From positions 6,433,501-6,497,500 of the forward strand of contig JAQISU010000233.1 of the NCBI GenBank assembly GCA_029339505.1: 64,000 bases of DNA, read 5' to 3'. Under the pieces are notes generated by a model that saw only the letters and a list, made by a program, of their open reading frames with translations, was not told the origin of the DNA and made no database searches. Source of the stretch: Unio delphinus. Its lineage: Eukaryota > Mollusca > Bivalvia > Unionida > Unionidae. Every line of letters begins with the position of its first letter. Within the stretch, counting starts at the first letter, position 1. The position numbers and the translations under genes were made by a program. Below are positions 50,509-63,637 of this stretch, one piece after another.

Positions 50509-52106
50509 GCATGTAAGCATACTGTATAAAAATGAATAGGAAGGTTACATTGTGGCGTCACATTCGATGAAGCAGACATTGCCTGGGTGGAATGAGACGA
50601 TGACAATAACTATTGGGGGTTCAAAGGTGGCTGCTGTTATATGAAAGTGTCTGTTTACAATTGCGAATGACAACACTCCAAGAAAGCGTAATAAGAAATT
50701 ATCTGCTGTGACTCTGCAATGTCTTTGGGGCTGGTCATCAGAATTGACGTAGAAATGTATACAGGTGATCAAAAGTGGTTGGCATTGCCATTTGCATTAT
50801 AGTTATACATTGCACAGATGCAATCCTGATGTTTACATGGTCGACTGCAATACGATTATTCTCTTTTGGAATTCAAATGTGCTTTTGCTTGAGATGTAGA
50901 ATTGCTTTTTGAATATTATATATTGCAAACATTATCTTGGTATCCGTATTTGCTACATGACATGTTGGTCGACAGTGGTTTATTTTGTGTTTCTTTGGCT
51001 ATCTTTTTTTTTGCAAATGTTCGCTAGAATAACAATGGTTTTACCAGGACTATGACAGAAGATTTCGTAATAGATATTTCCGTAGATATGTGAAGGATTA
51101 AGTAGTCATTGACAATGTTTGCTTCTTTGGCGAGTATTACAATTTCGTTGACTTGGGTCAATAGACCGAGGCAGAGCTCATCACGTTTATAAAGACGGAC
51201 CTGCACAGACAACATTGCAACGTTATTGTTGATGTTGAGAGCCAGCCTCGAGCTATTTATGATAATATTGTTGTTATTACAAGTGGTTGCCCAGACAAAC
51301 AACAAACAAACAAAACTAAAACAAACATACACTGGTTGCTTTCTTGCCTTGGAAAATATTTAAGATTACACTTATGTACAATTACATCGCTCGCCAGCCA
51401 GACTATGGCAAAACAATACAGAACAGTGCCAAAGATTGTATCTACCACGCACAGTTCTTTAACAAGGTCGTCATTACAGTATATGTTTCCCCTCAAGTTA
51501 TATATTTTTGTAGGTTATTTCTTTTTAATTTATAGAATCAATATTTTTATGTTAATTTACAATGTATTCCTGCTGGTTTCGTAACTCTTAAGTTTGAGCA
51601 AACCAAGATGTAATTATGTAAGAAAATCTGCAACTATAGTGATAAGATATATTTTAATTCGAAAAAGATATAGTTGATAATAATCTGTCATTATCTTGAA
51701 TAAATGGTTAGTAAAACTTTGATTTCGTTGCTAAATAACAGAACGGTTGATAGCGAAGCGAATAAGCTCTTGAAATTAAAATGTATTAAACATCAGATGT
51801 TCCCAAATGACCAGAGAAGGTACACTTTGCAAAATATGAAATTCACTCGTTGCAATTGAAATTAGAAAATATTTACAAGAATGCATAAAAGCAAAAGCAG
51901 AGAAATTAAAAAATAATATGGCAGATCAAGGCAAACGTCATCCAGACAAAAGTTTTTACTTGGTATCTGAGTTATTTCTGTAGCAATGTGTTTCATACAT
52001 TTAAAATCTAAAACCAAATCAATCTAAAAAGAATCCTTGACTAGTTAAACATAGCTAAATAAATAAAATAAATCCAGTTTTAATAAATATCGCAGATTAG
52101 CTATTG
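50509..52106. other. Unassigned sequence
   Basis: Overlapping frames near 51024-51584 on both strands have no recognisable domain. Confidence 0.45.
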
Positions 52107-52285
52107 AGTTAATAATACGAGGAAAACCAAATTTAGTTACGTTAATAAATACAAGGAAAACCAAACTTATTACACTTTATATTAATAAATGTCAGGAAAA
52201 GAAATCTTACTACATATTATATTAATAAATGTCAGGAAAACAAAACTTATTACAATTTTTATTAATAAATGGCAGGAAAACTTAC
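52107..52285. repeat. Imperfect tandem repeat, unit near 43 bp
   Basis: About four units containing TTAATAAATGTCAGGAAAAC and CTTATTACA. Confidence 0.88.
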
Positions 52286-52625
52286 TTAAGTTTATCGACC
52301 GTTAGATAATAATAACGTTTGCAGTATATTACACGATATTTCTAAAATGATTATTATTTTTAACATATTCTCTTATTAAGAAGGGTATGAACTACTTGAA
52401 GTTGGTTATTCGAATTTAGTAGACTTGATTTACAGTATATAAAGGGAGCTACCATATAAGATATATAAGTTTTTAAACTTGTAAAGGGTGACATCTCAAG
52501 TTTCTCTGGTAGAATGGATATTGCAGTAATTAGTATAGGTGTGGTAGCTGACAGTGACGTATGATTCGTTATACCCTTTACTGGATTTTGTGCAACTTTT
52601 CCATGATTTGTTGCAATGTTTTAAT

Positions 52626-53100
52626 TAGGGCATAACCGATTAGCATTTTTCTACCGATTTCCGATTCCGGATTTTTGGCAATAAATTTTTCCGATTCCGG
52701 GTACGATTCAATTAATCGGAAATGCTAAATCCGTATTTTTTTTCTTCTAAAAAAATTTCATCTTCCGTTTCCGGGTTTCTGGTATCTGGTTTTGCCGTGT
52801 CTAGCATGTTACTAAGTACTTTATCATATCCGGCTTCATTTCCGGTTTTCTTCCGCCAGTTCAAATAGATTGTCTCACAGCGTGGTTGTGTTGACCATAT
52901 TGGACTTTTCTGACTTCTTATTTAACTTTATTAACGCACTATCGAATGACACGCAGTGTTAGACACGGTGCTATAGGAATTCAACTTTATTATTTTTATT
53001 ATTCGAATCGGTCGTTCCTGCCTTGTCCGACTCCGATTAATCGGAAGTTCATACTATCCGGTGGAATCCGATTTCCGGATCAAAAGTCGGTTATGCCCTA
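52626..53100. mobile_element. hAT-type MITE, 475 bp, copy 2
   Basis: Same orientation and inverted termini as 21147-21599 (TAGGGCATAACCGA). Flanking 8-mers GTTTTAAT and ATTTTAAA agree at six positions. Internal differences from copy 1 are small substitutions and short insertions. Confidence 0.88.
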
Positions 53101-53276
53101 ATTTTAAAAGATAAACTGGTCCAGCAAAACTCTTTAAAAACCATAAAAAGTGCAACATTTTCTCTAACAAAGGTGGAAATATTTGTGAAATTATTAGTAA
53201 ATCAATATACGATAATTAAATGGATTTTATATGATCTTTAGGTTCGGAATAACGTTACGGGGAAGGAGGTGATTTA

Positions 53277-53345
53277 TAGTGCCCGAGTGGTTTAAAGCGC
53301 TTGCCGTTTCAGAGCACTACCCCCACCTCCCACACCACGCCCGGC
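53277..53345 (+). mobile_element. tRNA-derived SINE, family 2, head fragment
   Basis: GTGCCCGAGTGGTTTAAAGC and GCTTGCCGTTTCAGAGCACT match the family head; no B box follows. Confidence 0.6.
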
Positions 53346-54311
53346 GTAACGGAGAGTATTTGGCGCCCGGGGACAACGTATAAATTTTACGCCCCCCAGT
53401 GTCACTGAAACATAGGAAAACAGTTATCAGTGCTGAACACAACATAATAATACAGTCATCATAGAAAGGCAATTTAAGGCTAATACATTTTAACTGCAAC
53501 AACCAGAACAAAATTATTACCAAAAGTTAGTGACTTAGTCTATATCAACCACCGCCCAATGCAAAAAGTCATCATACTAAATTGATTTTTCTCGCCAGAT
53601 TCAGTCTGAACCAGAGTTAATCTCAATCATCCAGACATCCTGGCACCGACCTAGTTGTTCACTTAGTTTTTTCTTCTGAAGCACACTTTGTAGAAGTATA
53701 CACTGAATCCTCCAATCCTCTTCTTCGGCGACCCCCCCCCCCCCCCCGACGGCGCCTGGTGCAACTTGCACTCCCTGCATGCATCCCACCCCTCTAGCTA
53801 CGCCACTGCTGCATCTCACCTCTGTCTGCTTGGGTGCGAATACGTCAGAAAGCTTGCCAGTAGGACATACATCACAATTAATTTTGCTATATATTCTCTA
53901 CATATATTTATCAGTACTGGCCTTTCAACTGTGTGACAACCAATACAAATCATATGTTAATCTAAAGTACCTCCAAAGATGACTTCACGGTGAAGTTCTT
54001 GTCAAGGGTTCACCGGTATTTTCTGAGCGGCTACACTGTAAACAAAACAGCATGTAAACAGAACACAGATTTCACTTTCGGATCATCACTAAGGCCTTAT
54101 TACTCAATGTGCAATGTCGCTAAAATACACACAGACAACCACTCTCTGAGCTCATATTCTCAAGAATAAACATTTACCTTTAAATCCCTACCAAAAATGC
54201 ATCAATATAACTCTTTCATCACCACCAAAATGAGAGAGAGAAAAAAAAGTTCTAGAAATAGACTAAAACTACATTCATTGGTACTGAACTGGAAATAATA
54301 ATTGTGATGCG
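53346..54311. other. Unassigned sequence
   Basis: A C-run at 53731-53747. Frames here show no recognisable domain. Confidence 0.45.
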
Positions 54312-54445
54312 ATTCCAGTAGCTTCTCGTGGGTCGGTGCTACTTCCAGTGGTATTCCCGGGATCTTCCTTCGCCAGTTCTACCGGCCGCCATTTTTAGCC
54401 TATCCTGTGCTGAAAATGGCGTGAAAACCATCACAAATAACAGCG
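54312..54445 (+). mobile_element. tRNA-derived SINE, family 2, 3' part
   Basis: TAGCTTCTCGTGGGTC, CCCGGGATCTTCCTTCGCC, GGCCGCCATTTTTAGCCTAT and CTGAAAATGGCGTGAAAACC parallel 61108-61205. Confidence 0.8.
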
Positions 54446-54784
54446 TAACAGGGGTCGGCAGAATTATTAATCAGGTTTTTTTCCCCAGCTACTTCAATGG
54501 TGAGGCCAAGTTACCTAGCGACAATGTTTAGTTATACTACTGTGAGAAAATAGCATAAGAAAGAAATATATTTGCTGAAATATATCTGATAAAACAGAAG
54601 AGTAAATGATATATTTCGTTACATTTTGGACCAATTTATTACAATACTTCATACTATATTTTTTTTAAAATTAGAAACCAATTTTGTTATACTATATAAC
54701 CCATTATGTTTCATATTTTGTCTGAGTTTGATTTGGTTTGGGATTTCTTTTAATGTAACTTTTAAAAAAAAATGTTCTGTCATA

Positions 54785-55001
54785 TCTGTCATATCGCTAC
54801 GATGTCTTCAGTGTGGCAGTTTATAGTGATGTCTAGCACTTGTGCAGCATGTAGTCTGATGTCTCAACCAGTCATACATATCCTGATTCCTGATACCAGT
54901 CCTAGCACTAACCTATTAATGCTGAGCGCCTAGCGAGGCAGCTGTTACTTTGATTTATGTCTTTGCTATGACTCGTCCGGGGTTTGAACCCACGACTCGG
55001 C
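54785..55001 (-). mobile_element. tRNA-derived SINE, family 1
   Basis: ATATCGCTACGATGTCTTCA, CAGTGTGGCAGTTTATAGTG, GCTGAGCGCCTAGCGAGGCA, and a B box in GGGTTTGAACCC. The tRNA A-box end is lost. Confidence 0.84.
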
Positions 55002-55375
55002 ACAATCATGTTAATCTAACACATCACTACACTATATATACCCGAACTAGCATAAAACGTAATAAACAATTGCAAGTTGTTATACAAATTTTGATTTTAA
55101 AAGTTTTATAATTGGACAGACAATTTTGTTTATTATGCTTTTTTACTTTTTATGTACATGTTTAATCACAGGCAAACAATTCAGTTATATTGAATGGTGG
55201 CAACATTTTCATGACGTTTAAAGTCTCGTGGTTTCCATTGTCAGTGAAATACGTAAAGAAATGGAATTTCTTGTTTTCACGATTGTATCATAAGAAAAAA
55301 TATCGTTGATATAACGGGTAATTGACAATTGCAATATTTAACGTACAAAAAATTAGTCTAATAGAAGTTTTAATA

Positions 55376-55378
<3 letters not shown>

Positions 55379-55447
<69 letters not shown>
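55379..55447. repeat. (GA)n microsatellite
   Basis: About 69 bases of GA repeats. 55002-55378 shows nothing recognisable. Confidence 0.98.
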
Positions 55448-55450
<3 letters not shown>

Positions 55451-55599
55451 ATACATGTAATTACCGGGAAAGGATTACATAACACGTTTATTGTACAAAT
55501 CTATAAATAGATCAACATTATACAGAAGTATGTTATTTATTTCCAATGTACAACAGTTGGACACATTTTATTGATTCTAGTGTAAACAAATTTTTATAT

Positions 55600-55715
55600 T
55601 GGATAGCTTGTTTATGGATTGACTTGATATGGATTGAAGTGACATGGATTGATTGTTTATGGATTTACATTATATGGATTGATTGTTTATGGATTGACGT
55701 GATATGGATTTATTG
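55600..55715. repeat. Short imperfect repeat of TGGATTGAyT motifs
   Basis: Phrases TTTATGGATT and ATATGGATTGA recur about seven times at 10-to-20-base spacing. Confidence 0.8.
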
Positions 55716-55720
55716 TTATA

Positions 55721-57560
55721 ATGATGTTGTCACATACATGCAAGACATGTGCATCGGGAATGATGTGTCATACATATAAGACATGTACACGAGAATGATG
55801 TCACATACATGTATATACATAGGAATGATGTGTCATACATATAAGACATGTACACGGGAATGATGTCACATACATGTATATACATAGGAATGATGTGTCA
55901 TACATGTAAGACATGTACACGGAAATGATATCACATACATGTATATACATAGGAATGATGTGTCATACATATAAGACATGTACACGGGAATGATGTCACA
56001 TACATGTATATACATAGGAATGATGTGTCATACATGTAAGACATGTACACGGGAATGATATCACATACATGTATAAACATAGGAATGATGTGTCATACAT
56101 ATAAGACATGTACACGGGAATGATGTCACATACATGTATATACATAGGAATGATGTGTCATACATGTAAGACATGTACACGGGAATGATATCACATACAT
56201 GTATATACATAGGAATGATGTGTCATACATATAAGACATGTACACGGGAATGATATCACATACATGTATATACATAGGAATGATGTGTCATACATATAAG
56301 ACATGTACACGGGAATGATGTCACATACATGTATATACATAGGAATGATGTGTCATACATGTAAGACATGTACACGGGAATGATATCACATACATGTATA
56401 TACATATGAATGATGTGTCATACATATAAGACATGTACACGGGAATGATGTCACATACATGTATATACATAGGAATGATGTGTCATACATGTAAGACATG
56501 TACACGGGAATGATATCACATACATGTATATACATAGGAATGATGTGTCATACATGTAAGACATGTACACGGGAATGATATCACATACATGTATATACAT
56601 AGGAATGATGTGTCATACATATAAGACATGTACACGGGAATGATATCACATACATGTATATACATAGGAATGATGTGTCATACATATAAGACATGTACAC
56701 GGGAATGATATCACATACATGTATATACATAGGAATGATGTGTCATACATATAAGACATGTACACGGGAATGATGTCACATACATGTATATACATAGGAA
56801 TGATGTGTCATACATGTAAGACATGTACACGGGAATGATATCACATACATGTATATACATAGGAATGATGTGTCATACATGTAAGACATGTACACGGGAA
56901 TGATATCACATACATGTATATACATAGGAATGATGTGTCATACATATAAGACATGTACACGGGAATGATATCACATACATGTATATACATAGGAATGATG
57001 TGTCATACATATAAGACATGTACACGGGAATGATATCACATACATGTATATACATAGGAATGATGTGTCATACATATAAGACATGTACACGGGAATGATA
57101 TCACATACATGTATATACATAGGAATGATGTGTCATACATATAAGACATGTACACGGGAATGATATCACATACATGTATATACATAGGAATGATGTGTCA
57201 TACATATAAGACATGTACACGGGAATGATGTCACATACATGTATATACATAGGAATGATGTGTCATACATATAAGACATGTACACGGGAATGATGTCACA
57301 TACATGTAACAAATGTACACGGGAATGATGTAACATGTGTAAGACATTACAAGGGAATGATGTCACATACATGTAAGACATGTACAGGGGCAATGATGTC
57401 ACATACATTTAAGAGCACACGGGAATGATGTCGCATACATGTAAGACATATATACAGAAATGATGTCGCAGATATGTAAGACATGTATACGGGGAATGAT
57501 GTCACATACATTTAAGGCATGTACAAGGGAAATTATGTCACATACATGTAACAGATAGTT
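55721..57560. repeat. Satellite-like array with 65-bp unit and higher-order structure
   Basis: About 24 units. Each joins a half starting GAATGATGTGTCATACAT and ending ACATGTACACGG with a half GAATGATRTCACATACATGT ending ATATACATAG. Unit variants ATAAGAC/GTAAGAC and GATGTC/GATATC are linked. Past 57315 the array decays into single half-units. Confidence 0.97.
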
Positions 57561-57784
57561 AGTGGTCTAATGATGAGTCTGAAATTCCATTTTCGTTGGT
57601 GCTAACTGCTAATCGGCATCATGTTTGCTTGCCAATGTAAAATTCAGACAACAGGCAATGGAACATTCAAGACTTAAATAGATAGTATATAAACTCCATT
57701 TTGACTCATTTAGCCGTTTTTAGAATAACCTTCATTTATCCAAATCCGCATTGTACAATAAGCATCTATTATCAAACCTTTTTC

Positions 57785-57785
<1 letters not shown>
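57561..57785. other. Unassigned sequence
   Basis: Short unique stretch, nothing seen. Confidence 0.5.

Positions 57786-57787
<2 letters not shown>

Positions 57788-57877
<90 letters not shown>
57788..57877. repeat. (AT)n microsatellite
   Basis: About 90 bases. Confidence 0.98.
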
Positions 57878-57880
<3 letters not shown>

Positions 57881-58605
57881 TAAAAGCAACAGTCTTCGAT
57901 CACAGACAGAATTGACCTGTCTCTAATAACTCGACATTATAGACATAATGCTTTGCATGCAGAGTTATTAAATTAATTACATCACCAGCCAGTGCGTTAT
58001 CTTTTCCCCCGAAAGATAATATTAATTTGCATAATTCCAAAAAAGATCCGTGTGCCTAATTTACTTTCATCCATTTAAAGATAATACCTTTTAAAAATAT
58101 TTGTTATGACAGCCTAAAAGATATAAGATATTGTCTCTGCGCTTAACATACACAAGGAATATAGTTCGTTTGAAAAAATTCTTTTGAGAAATGTATTCGC
58201 AAATCTAATACCTTTCTGGAACCATATTTTCTATTGTAGCATTTTACCAGGTATGGTAATATGATGATTAAACAATATTTTTTCTTCTCAAAATCTTCAA
58301 CTTTGACTTTGTTGACTTCTCTAATTAGTTCTTAGTAAAACTCTTCACCAAAAAAATAAGATCACTGTAGTTGTCTTGAGAAAATCTATTCCATACAAAA
58401 CGAATTTCTCAATTTGTTATGCTAAAAAATTAACAGGCGTTTATTATGTCCATTCATACGGTAGGACTCGACTGATTCGTGTTATTTTCAAAGCAAATAC
58501 AAAATTAAATATATTAATCATATATAAATCATCTCCTGATATTTCTTCACATCAGTATCTCTTTTGATTTTGTCACATTTAGTTCACTAAGACCCATGTT
58601 TAGAT
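57878..58605. other. Unassigned sequence
   Basis: AT-rich, nothing recognised. Confidence 0.5.
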
Positions 58606-58893
58606 GAATTTGGTAATGACAATAAAGATAATTACCGTAATTTGGAAATGACAATAAAGGAAATTAATTTGGTAATGACGATACAGATAATTAATTTGAA
58701 AATGACAATACAGATTATTAATTTGGAAATGACCATACATCTTAATTTGGTAATGACCATGCATCTTAATTTGGTAATGACCATGCATCTTAATTTGGTA
58801 ATGACCATACATCTTAATTTGGTAATGACCATGCATCTTAATTTGGTAATGACCATACATCTTAATTTGGTAATGATAATAACGATAATTAAT
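58606..58893. repeat. Minisatellite with 24-30-bp unit
   Basis: A homogeneous core of 24-bp units (CATCTTAATTTGGTAATGAC + CATA or CATG) is flanked by 30-bp units containing GATAATTAATTT. Frames of eight codons per unit are by-products. Confidence 0.94.
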
Positions 58894-59939
58894 TTTAGAA
58901 ATAGCTAAACGTGTTATGATGGTTATGTATATTTATGTGGAGCACATGTTTAGTCCGACTTTCAGAACATACAAAAGCAGCTGTGTATGATAAATGTGAG
59001 AGTGAAATCAGTTTCCAATTTGAAATCTGCATTTTAGGTGAGGCTTTTTAAGTATACGTATAAGAACGCTTTCATTCTGAAAGATTATTCTCCAAGTTCA
59101 TACCAATAATTAATAGCCGTTTTTGGAAACTCTGCAATATCTTCATTTTTTTCTTCAAATTCTATTTCGAATCCATGAGATCACTAACTTTTCATTAGGT
59201 AGTATTGTATTTTTTTAATTTTATTTTTCACTTTTCATTAGGTAGTAATTTAGAAGATTTGCAGTTTCCATATGTGATATTGAACGAAGTCAATATTGGA
59301 TACATTTATTGACACGGTTGTATGTGTATGTCCTTCAAATTAGTTACTGTATCAAAAAAAAAAAAAAACAACATACGCAAAAATCAAATAGAAGAGCATA
59401 TGCGCGAATGTTTCAATATATACGGTATTATGCGTCTAGTTATTTAACGATCTCAATGACTTGGACTTGATTACGAGATGCTACACAAACTATACATGTA
59501 TAGATAACGGGGACTGATTAGCTTATTTCATAGTTCGTAAACCAACCGAAATTTCAGTTTTGGCCTTCTACAATATGGCTTTTAAATATTGTTAGTTATT
59601 ATTCATGCGATTTAATTATATATGTTTTATTAAAAATACACCGGAGGGGGCGGAGTTACATACTTTGTGGGGGTGGGGTGAGGACAAACGTGTAGTGTTT
59701 CAACTATTAAGTTTTACGGATGTAGGTAAAAAAAATTGTTTAGAGGTTTCTCCCCACCCCCACCCCCCACCCCGTTGCCCCTATGTGTGGGCGCCCATGA
59801 AACCCACACTTTGCCTACAATACATACAAAATTTCATAGTGTGTATATATACTCATTTACGCGTAAACTTTACTGGTGGTTTTGGACCCATCTCTAAAGT
59901 TCATACTGTATACCGTTGTATAAAGTTTGTATAAAGCCA
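58894..59939. other. Unassigned sequence
   Basis: A 20-base direct repeat TTTTCATTAGGTAGTA at 59193 and 59234, and a C/G-rich patch at 59640-59810. No gene. Confidence 0.45.
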
Positions 59940-60110
59940 AACTGCAAACAACAAAGATCCTGATCTGCCGTAGCATAATGCGCCTGCATGTCAGAGTCTG
60001 TGTTGTTTGTTCTACTGATTACTCCTAACTGCACAGGCCCAGATCTGCCGGTGCATAATGCAACTGCAGATCTGGGTCTGTGCATTTTGCAGTGTGACTA
60101 GTCTTATAAG
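59940..60110 (+). mobile_element. Two-hairpin dispersed repeat, best copy
   Basis: Hairpin 1: arms 59947-59968 and 59986-60007, loop 59969-59985. Hairpin 2: arms 60030-60048 (TGCACAGGCCCAGATCTGC) and 60066-60084, one mismatch, loop 60049-60065. Both loops are 17 bases and share GCATAATGC. No coding capacity. Probably a palindromic MITE-like element; ends and target duplication not resolved. Confidence 0.75.
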
Positions 60111-60974
60111 TCAGTACATATGATTTGATTCCAAATACTTGTTAGAATCAAGACAATTACATTATGTACATGTTTGGACGACAGTACGGGACCGAACGTC
60201 AGGAGTGGGGCATTAAACCGCCAGGATTTCTTAGATATATAAAAGATAATTGCTATTACACGTATTTACCGATAACAGTCTAGATGTAAGCGACTTTACC
60301 AATCGAGGTTGAATCGACCTTGAGCTGTTTACGAGAAATCTTCTGTAAGTAGGTTTTCTTCATCGTATGTCTAGGACATGTATTTATGCGCTTAGAAAAA
60401 TAAATTATCAAAATATGATACGGTGGACGGAACTGGGGCTTCAAGTGGTGGGTACTGTTTCTGTGTTGACATTAAGAAAAAAAAAAGTTATTTACCGGAT
60501 CTAGCTAACAACTAGGCTAGAGTTATTGTTCCGATAATTACGTGATATGTACTCGTCATACCCGAAAACCAAAGCTAAGGGTTTAAACCCAGATCTTAGT
60601 CCGAAATAGTTATAATTGAATATCACCTTACTGTCTAAAGCTAGCCGCTTTAAGCGCACTTAAAATATAATGATATTGCGAATGACGAATGAATGTTGGA
60701 GGCGGTTAAAAATAAAATAAAATAACCTACCAAACAACAAACCCATAGCGAGCACAATATAAATATTCTTGTGTGTAAAAAAGGAGCACAACATTTTGAC
60801 AGCGGACAATATAAGAAAAAATATATGCAATAGAGATGGGGCTCTCCATAATGATTAAGTCGCTTCTTTATATGCACGGGGAAAGATGCTTTCGGCTGTA
60901 ACATGGGCATTTTGCAAACTTTATCATATTAAATTTAGGGTGATATACGCTGGTATTTTACTTTATGTTGTGTT
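60111..60974. other. Unassigned sequence
   Basis: Nothing recognised. Confidence 0.5.
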
Positions 60975-60986
60975 ACACGTGGGTGG

Positions 60987-61220
60987 AGGGGCCCCGAGTG
61001 GCGGATTGGTCTAAAGCGCTTTCCGTTACGGATCACTGCCTTCTCAATTCTGTCTACGTAGGTTCGAGTCAAAGATTCGGCTAATGTAGTTATGTGAGAA
61101 ACTTTGCCAATAGCTCCTCGTGGATCTTTCCGGGGGTTTTCCCGGGTTCTTCCTCTTGGCCGCCATGTATAGCCTATCATGTGCTGAAAAATGGCATTAA
61201 ACCCTAAAAACAACAAAACA
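60987..61220 (+). mobile_element. Complete tRNA-derived SINE, family 2, with 12-bp target duplication
   Basis: Starts GGGGCCCCGAGTGGCGGATT with A-box-like GGTCTAAAGCGCTT, B box GGTTCGAGTC, body GCTCCTCGTGGATC and GGCCGCCATGTATAGCC, and an (AAAC)n-like tail. ACACGTGGGTGG flanks both sides (60975-60986 and 61221-61232), the mark of LINE-driven insertion. Confidence 0.9.
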
Positions 61221-61232
61221 ACACGTGGGTGG

Positions 61233-61928
61233 GACGTCAAGACTGCTTCGCAAACCTGTGACTCTAGGAGAGTGACCTGAGATTTTCAACCAAATTGTTA
61301 AGGATGTAAAGTGGGGTTGGGGGTGGCGGCTTTAGATTTAGGATCATTATTAGATGGTAGATCCTCAAGTTAGACACATGTAAGAAAAGTCTTTGAAACA
61401 GTTTCTTCAGCAAAGCTTTCTCAACTCGACCAGTAGATTACAAATGTGACCAAACGCTACTAGGACTTTGGAGCAAACCAATTAGTCCAGTTAATTAAGA
61501 TCTAGGGATTATCGAACTGTTCTTAATGTTTACCTTAGTAATTGTTGTAATCCATCTACTGTTTTAACCGAAATTTGCTTCATGGGCATAAATAAATAAA
61601 TAAAATACAAAAATACTAAAATACACAAATAAAAAATAATAAATAAATAAAATGCATAAATAAAGACCAAAATATATAAAATACACGAATACATCAATTA
61701 TTCTAGTGCTGTGAAACATTTTTGACAAAATTGAGCAAAAATTGGGCAAAAAAATTCTTTAAGTAAGGGCCGCAACATAACAATTTTACAATAAAAATTA
61801 TTCATACTTTTTTTAATTGGTTTACAAGATTGACTGTTATATATTGGACAGCACTGAATTATTCTTACCATAGTTTATATTTAAAATGAACCAACCATTT
61901 ACTTAAATAAGTGGTCTCTGGCATAAAC

Positions 61929-61931
<3 letters not shown>
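61233..61931. other. Unassigned sequence
   Basis: A run of AATAAATA-type low complexity at 61585-61700; otherwise nothing. Confidence 0.5.

Positions 61932-61991
<60 letters not shown>
61932..61991. repeat. (GA)n microsatellite
   Basis: About 60 bases. Confidence 0.97.
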
Positions 61992-61995
<4 letters not shown>

Positions 61996-62112
61996 GGTGG
62001 TGGTTTGTGGATACTTACCTAAAGTTACTTTAATCATTGTCCATCCCTACGTTTCTTATTTGGTTGATTAGTATTTGACCAACCACCACAATGAGAGAGA
62101 AGCTGAAGAGGA

Positions 62113-62262
62113 GCGACCTTCAGACATTTTAATATTTGGAAAGATGTGGGAAATAGGTTACTGCGACCTTCAGACATTCTAATATTTGGAAAGATGTGTG
62201 AAATAGGTTACTGCGACCTTCAGACATTTTAATATTTGGAAAGATGTGGGAAATAGGTTACT
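62113..62262. repeat. Tandem repeat, three units of 50 bp
   Basis: Units start GCGACCTTCAGACATT and end AAATAGGTTACT; only two or three differences among them. Confidence 0.96.
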
Positions 62263-62502
62263 GAATGTGTCTGCATTCGTAACCATTCTTGTAGGTTACA
62301 TATGTGTCTGCATTTCTAACAAAAGAAACGTACAGCACTGTCTAGACAGGCTGTCGCAATTTGCTATTTTCAAGATAGGAATATAAACTCCATTTCAACT
62401 GTACACATACCGATACAACGATCCAAAGTTCAGCTTGAAGCGTTTCATCAAGCTCTTCTTCTCTCGCACTCCATAGATTTTCACGCGTGATGTCGCTTAT
62501 CC

Positions 62503-62504
<2 letters not shown>

Positions 62505-62579
<75 letters not shown>
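62505..62579. repeat. (GA)n microsatellite
   Basis: About 75 bases. Confidence 0.98.
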
Positions 62580-62581
<2 letters not shown>

Positions 62582-62921
62582 GTACAGATTGATACTGTGT
62601 TGTGTTAAATATTTTGACATCATTATCTACGTGAGAAATTACACCTATACAAACTATAAGCTCCATATCTTTACGTGTAAATTCGGGTGCATAGTAAATA
62701 TTTTTAGCGTAAGAAATGGAGAATAATCTGAAGATATAATAAAAAGAACAACAACAACAAAAAAATGCGTCTTTGGTTTGAGCATAAAGTTATATCGGCT
62801 GCTCGTTACCGTGGTTACCGTTCCTCTAGACGCACAGCTGCTCTTGTACAAACGAAATGATATTACCAATTTTATATGTGATGCTCGTTTTTATTCAATA
62901 ACAAATAATATCAGTTTTGTG

Positions 62922-62923
<2 letters not shown>

Positions 62924-62978
<55 letters not shown>
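62924..62978. repeat. (ATT)n microsatellite
   Basis: About 55 bases. Downstream, 62985-63120 holds two or three imperfect copies of a TATTCAATACAAATAACAAA-type phrase. Confidence 0.95.
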
Positions 62979-63382
62979 TATATTTTGTATATTCAATACA
63001 AATAACAAATTATATCAATTTTGGTTTTAGGATTGTTATCATTATTATTTTTGTATATTTAATATAAAAAACAAATTGCATCAGTTTTGTGAAGATTGTT
63101 ATCATTATTTGTATGTTCAGTATAAATGCTGGTATTGTAGAAGCATGCTTGTTTGTACAGCCATTGATTGTCTGAAATGTTTCATTTTCATAAAATAAAC
63201 TTCAAATCCTTATCAAGCTTCTTTTCCACGGAACTTTTCAAAATCAGCAAGTCAGTAAAGTCTGTTCGTTTCCAACGATAGCAGACATTTATGTTCATGA
63301 CACGCATCACATACCAGATAATATTCTGAGTGCCTGAGATAGTGCCTGGATAAAAAAAATTGTTTGCTTGATTAGGATTTTC

Positions 63383-63637
63383 AGTCATATCGCTATGATG
63401 TCTGCATTGAGGCAGATTATAGTGATGTCTAGCACTGGGGCATGATGTCCCACCAAGTCACATTATCCTGACACCAGGCCGACCAGTCATAACACTAACC
63501 TCTTAATGCTGAGCGCCAAGCGAGGCGAGCTGTTAGTACCATTTTTGTAAGTCTTTGGTATGACTCGGCCGGGGATCAAACCCACGACCTCCCGCTCCCG
63601 CGGCGGACGCTCTAACCAATAGGCCACCGGAGCGGTT
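63383..63637 (-). mobile_element. tRNA-derived SINE, family 1, near full length
   Basis: Reading in reverse: head CCGCTCCGGTGGCCTATTGG with TTAGAGCGTCCGCCGCGG, B box GGGTTTGATCCC, body, and CGATATGAC end. The CA tail is lost. The rest of the window (63638-64000) holds nothing recognised. Confidence 0.88.

Noticed and set aside
49281..57560. CRISPR-like or telomere-like arrays
   Set aside because: Repeats are directly abutting with no unique spacers, the host is eukaryotic, and the units do not match TTAGGG-type telomere repeats.
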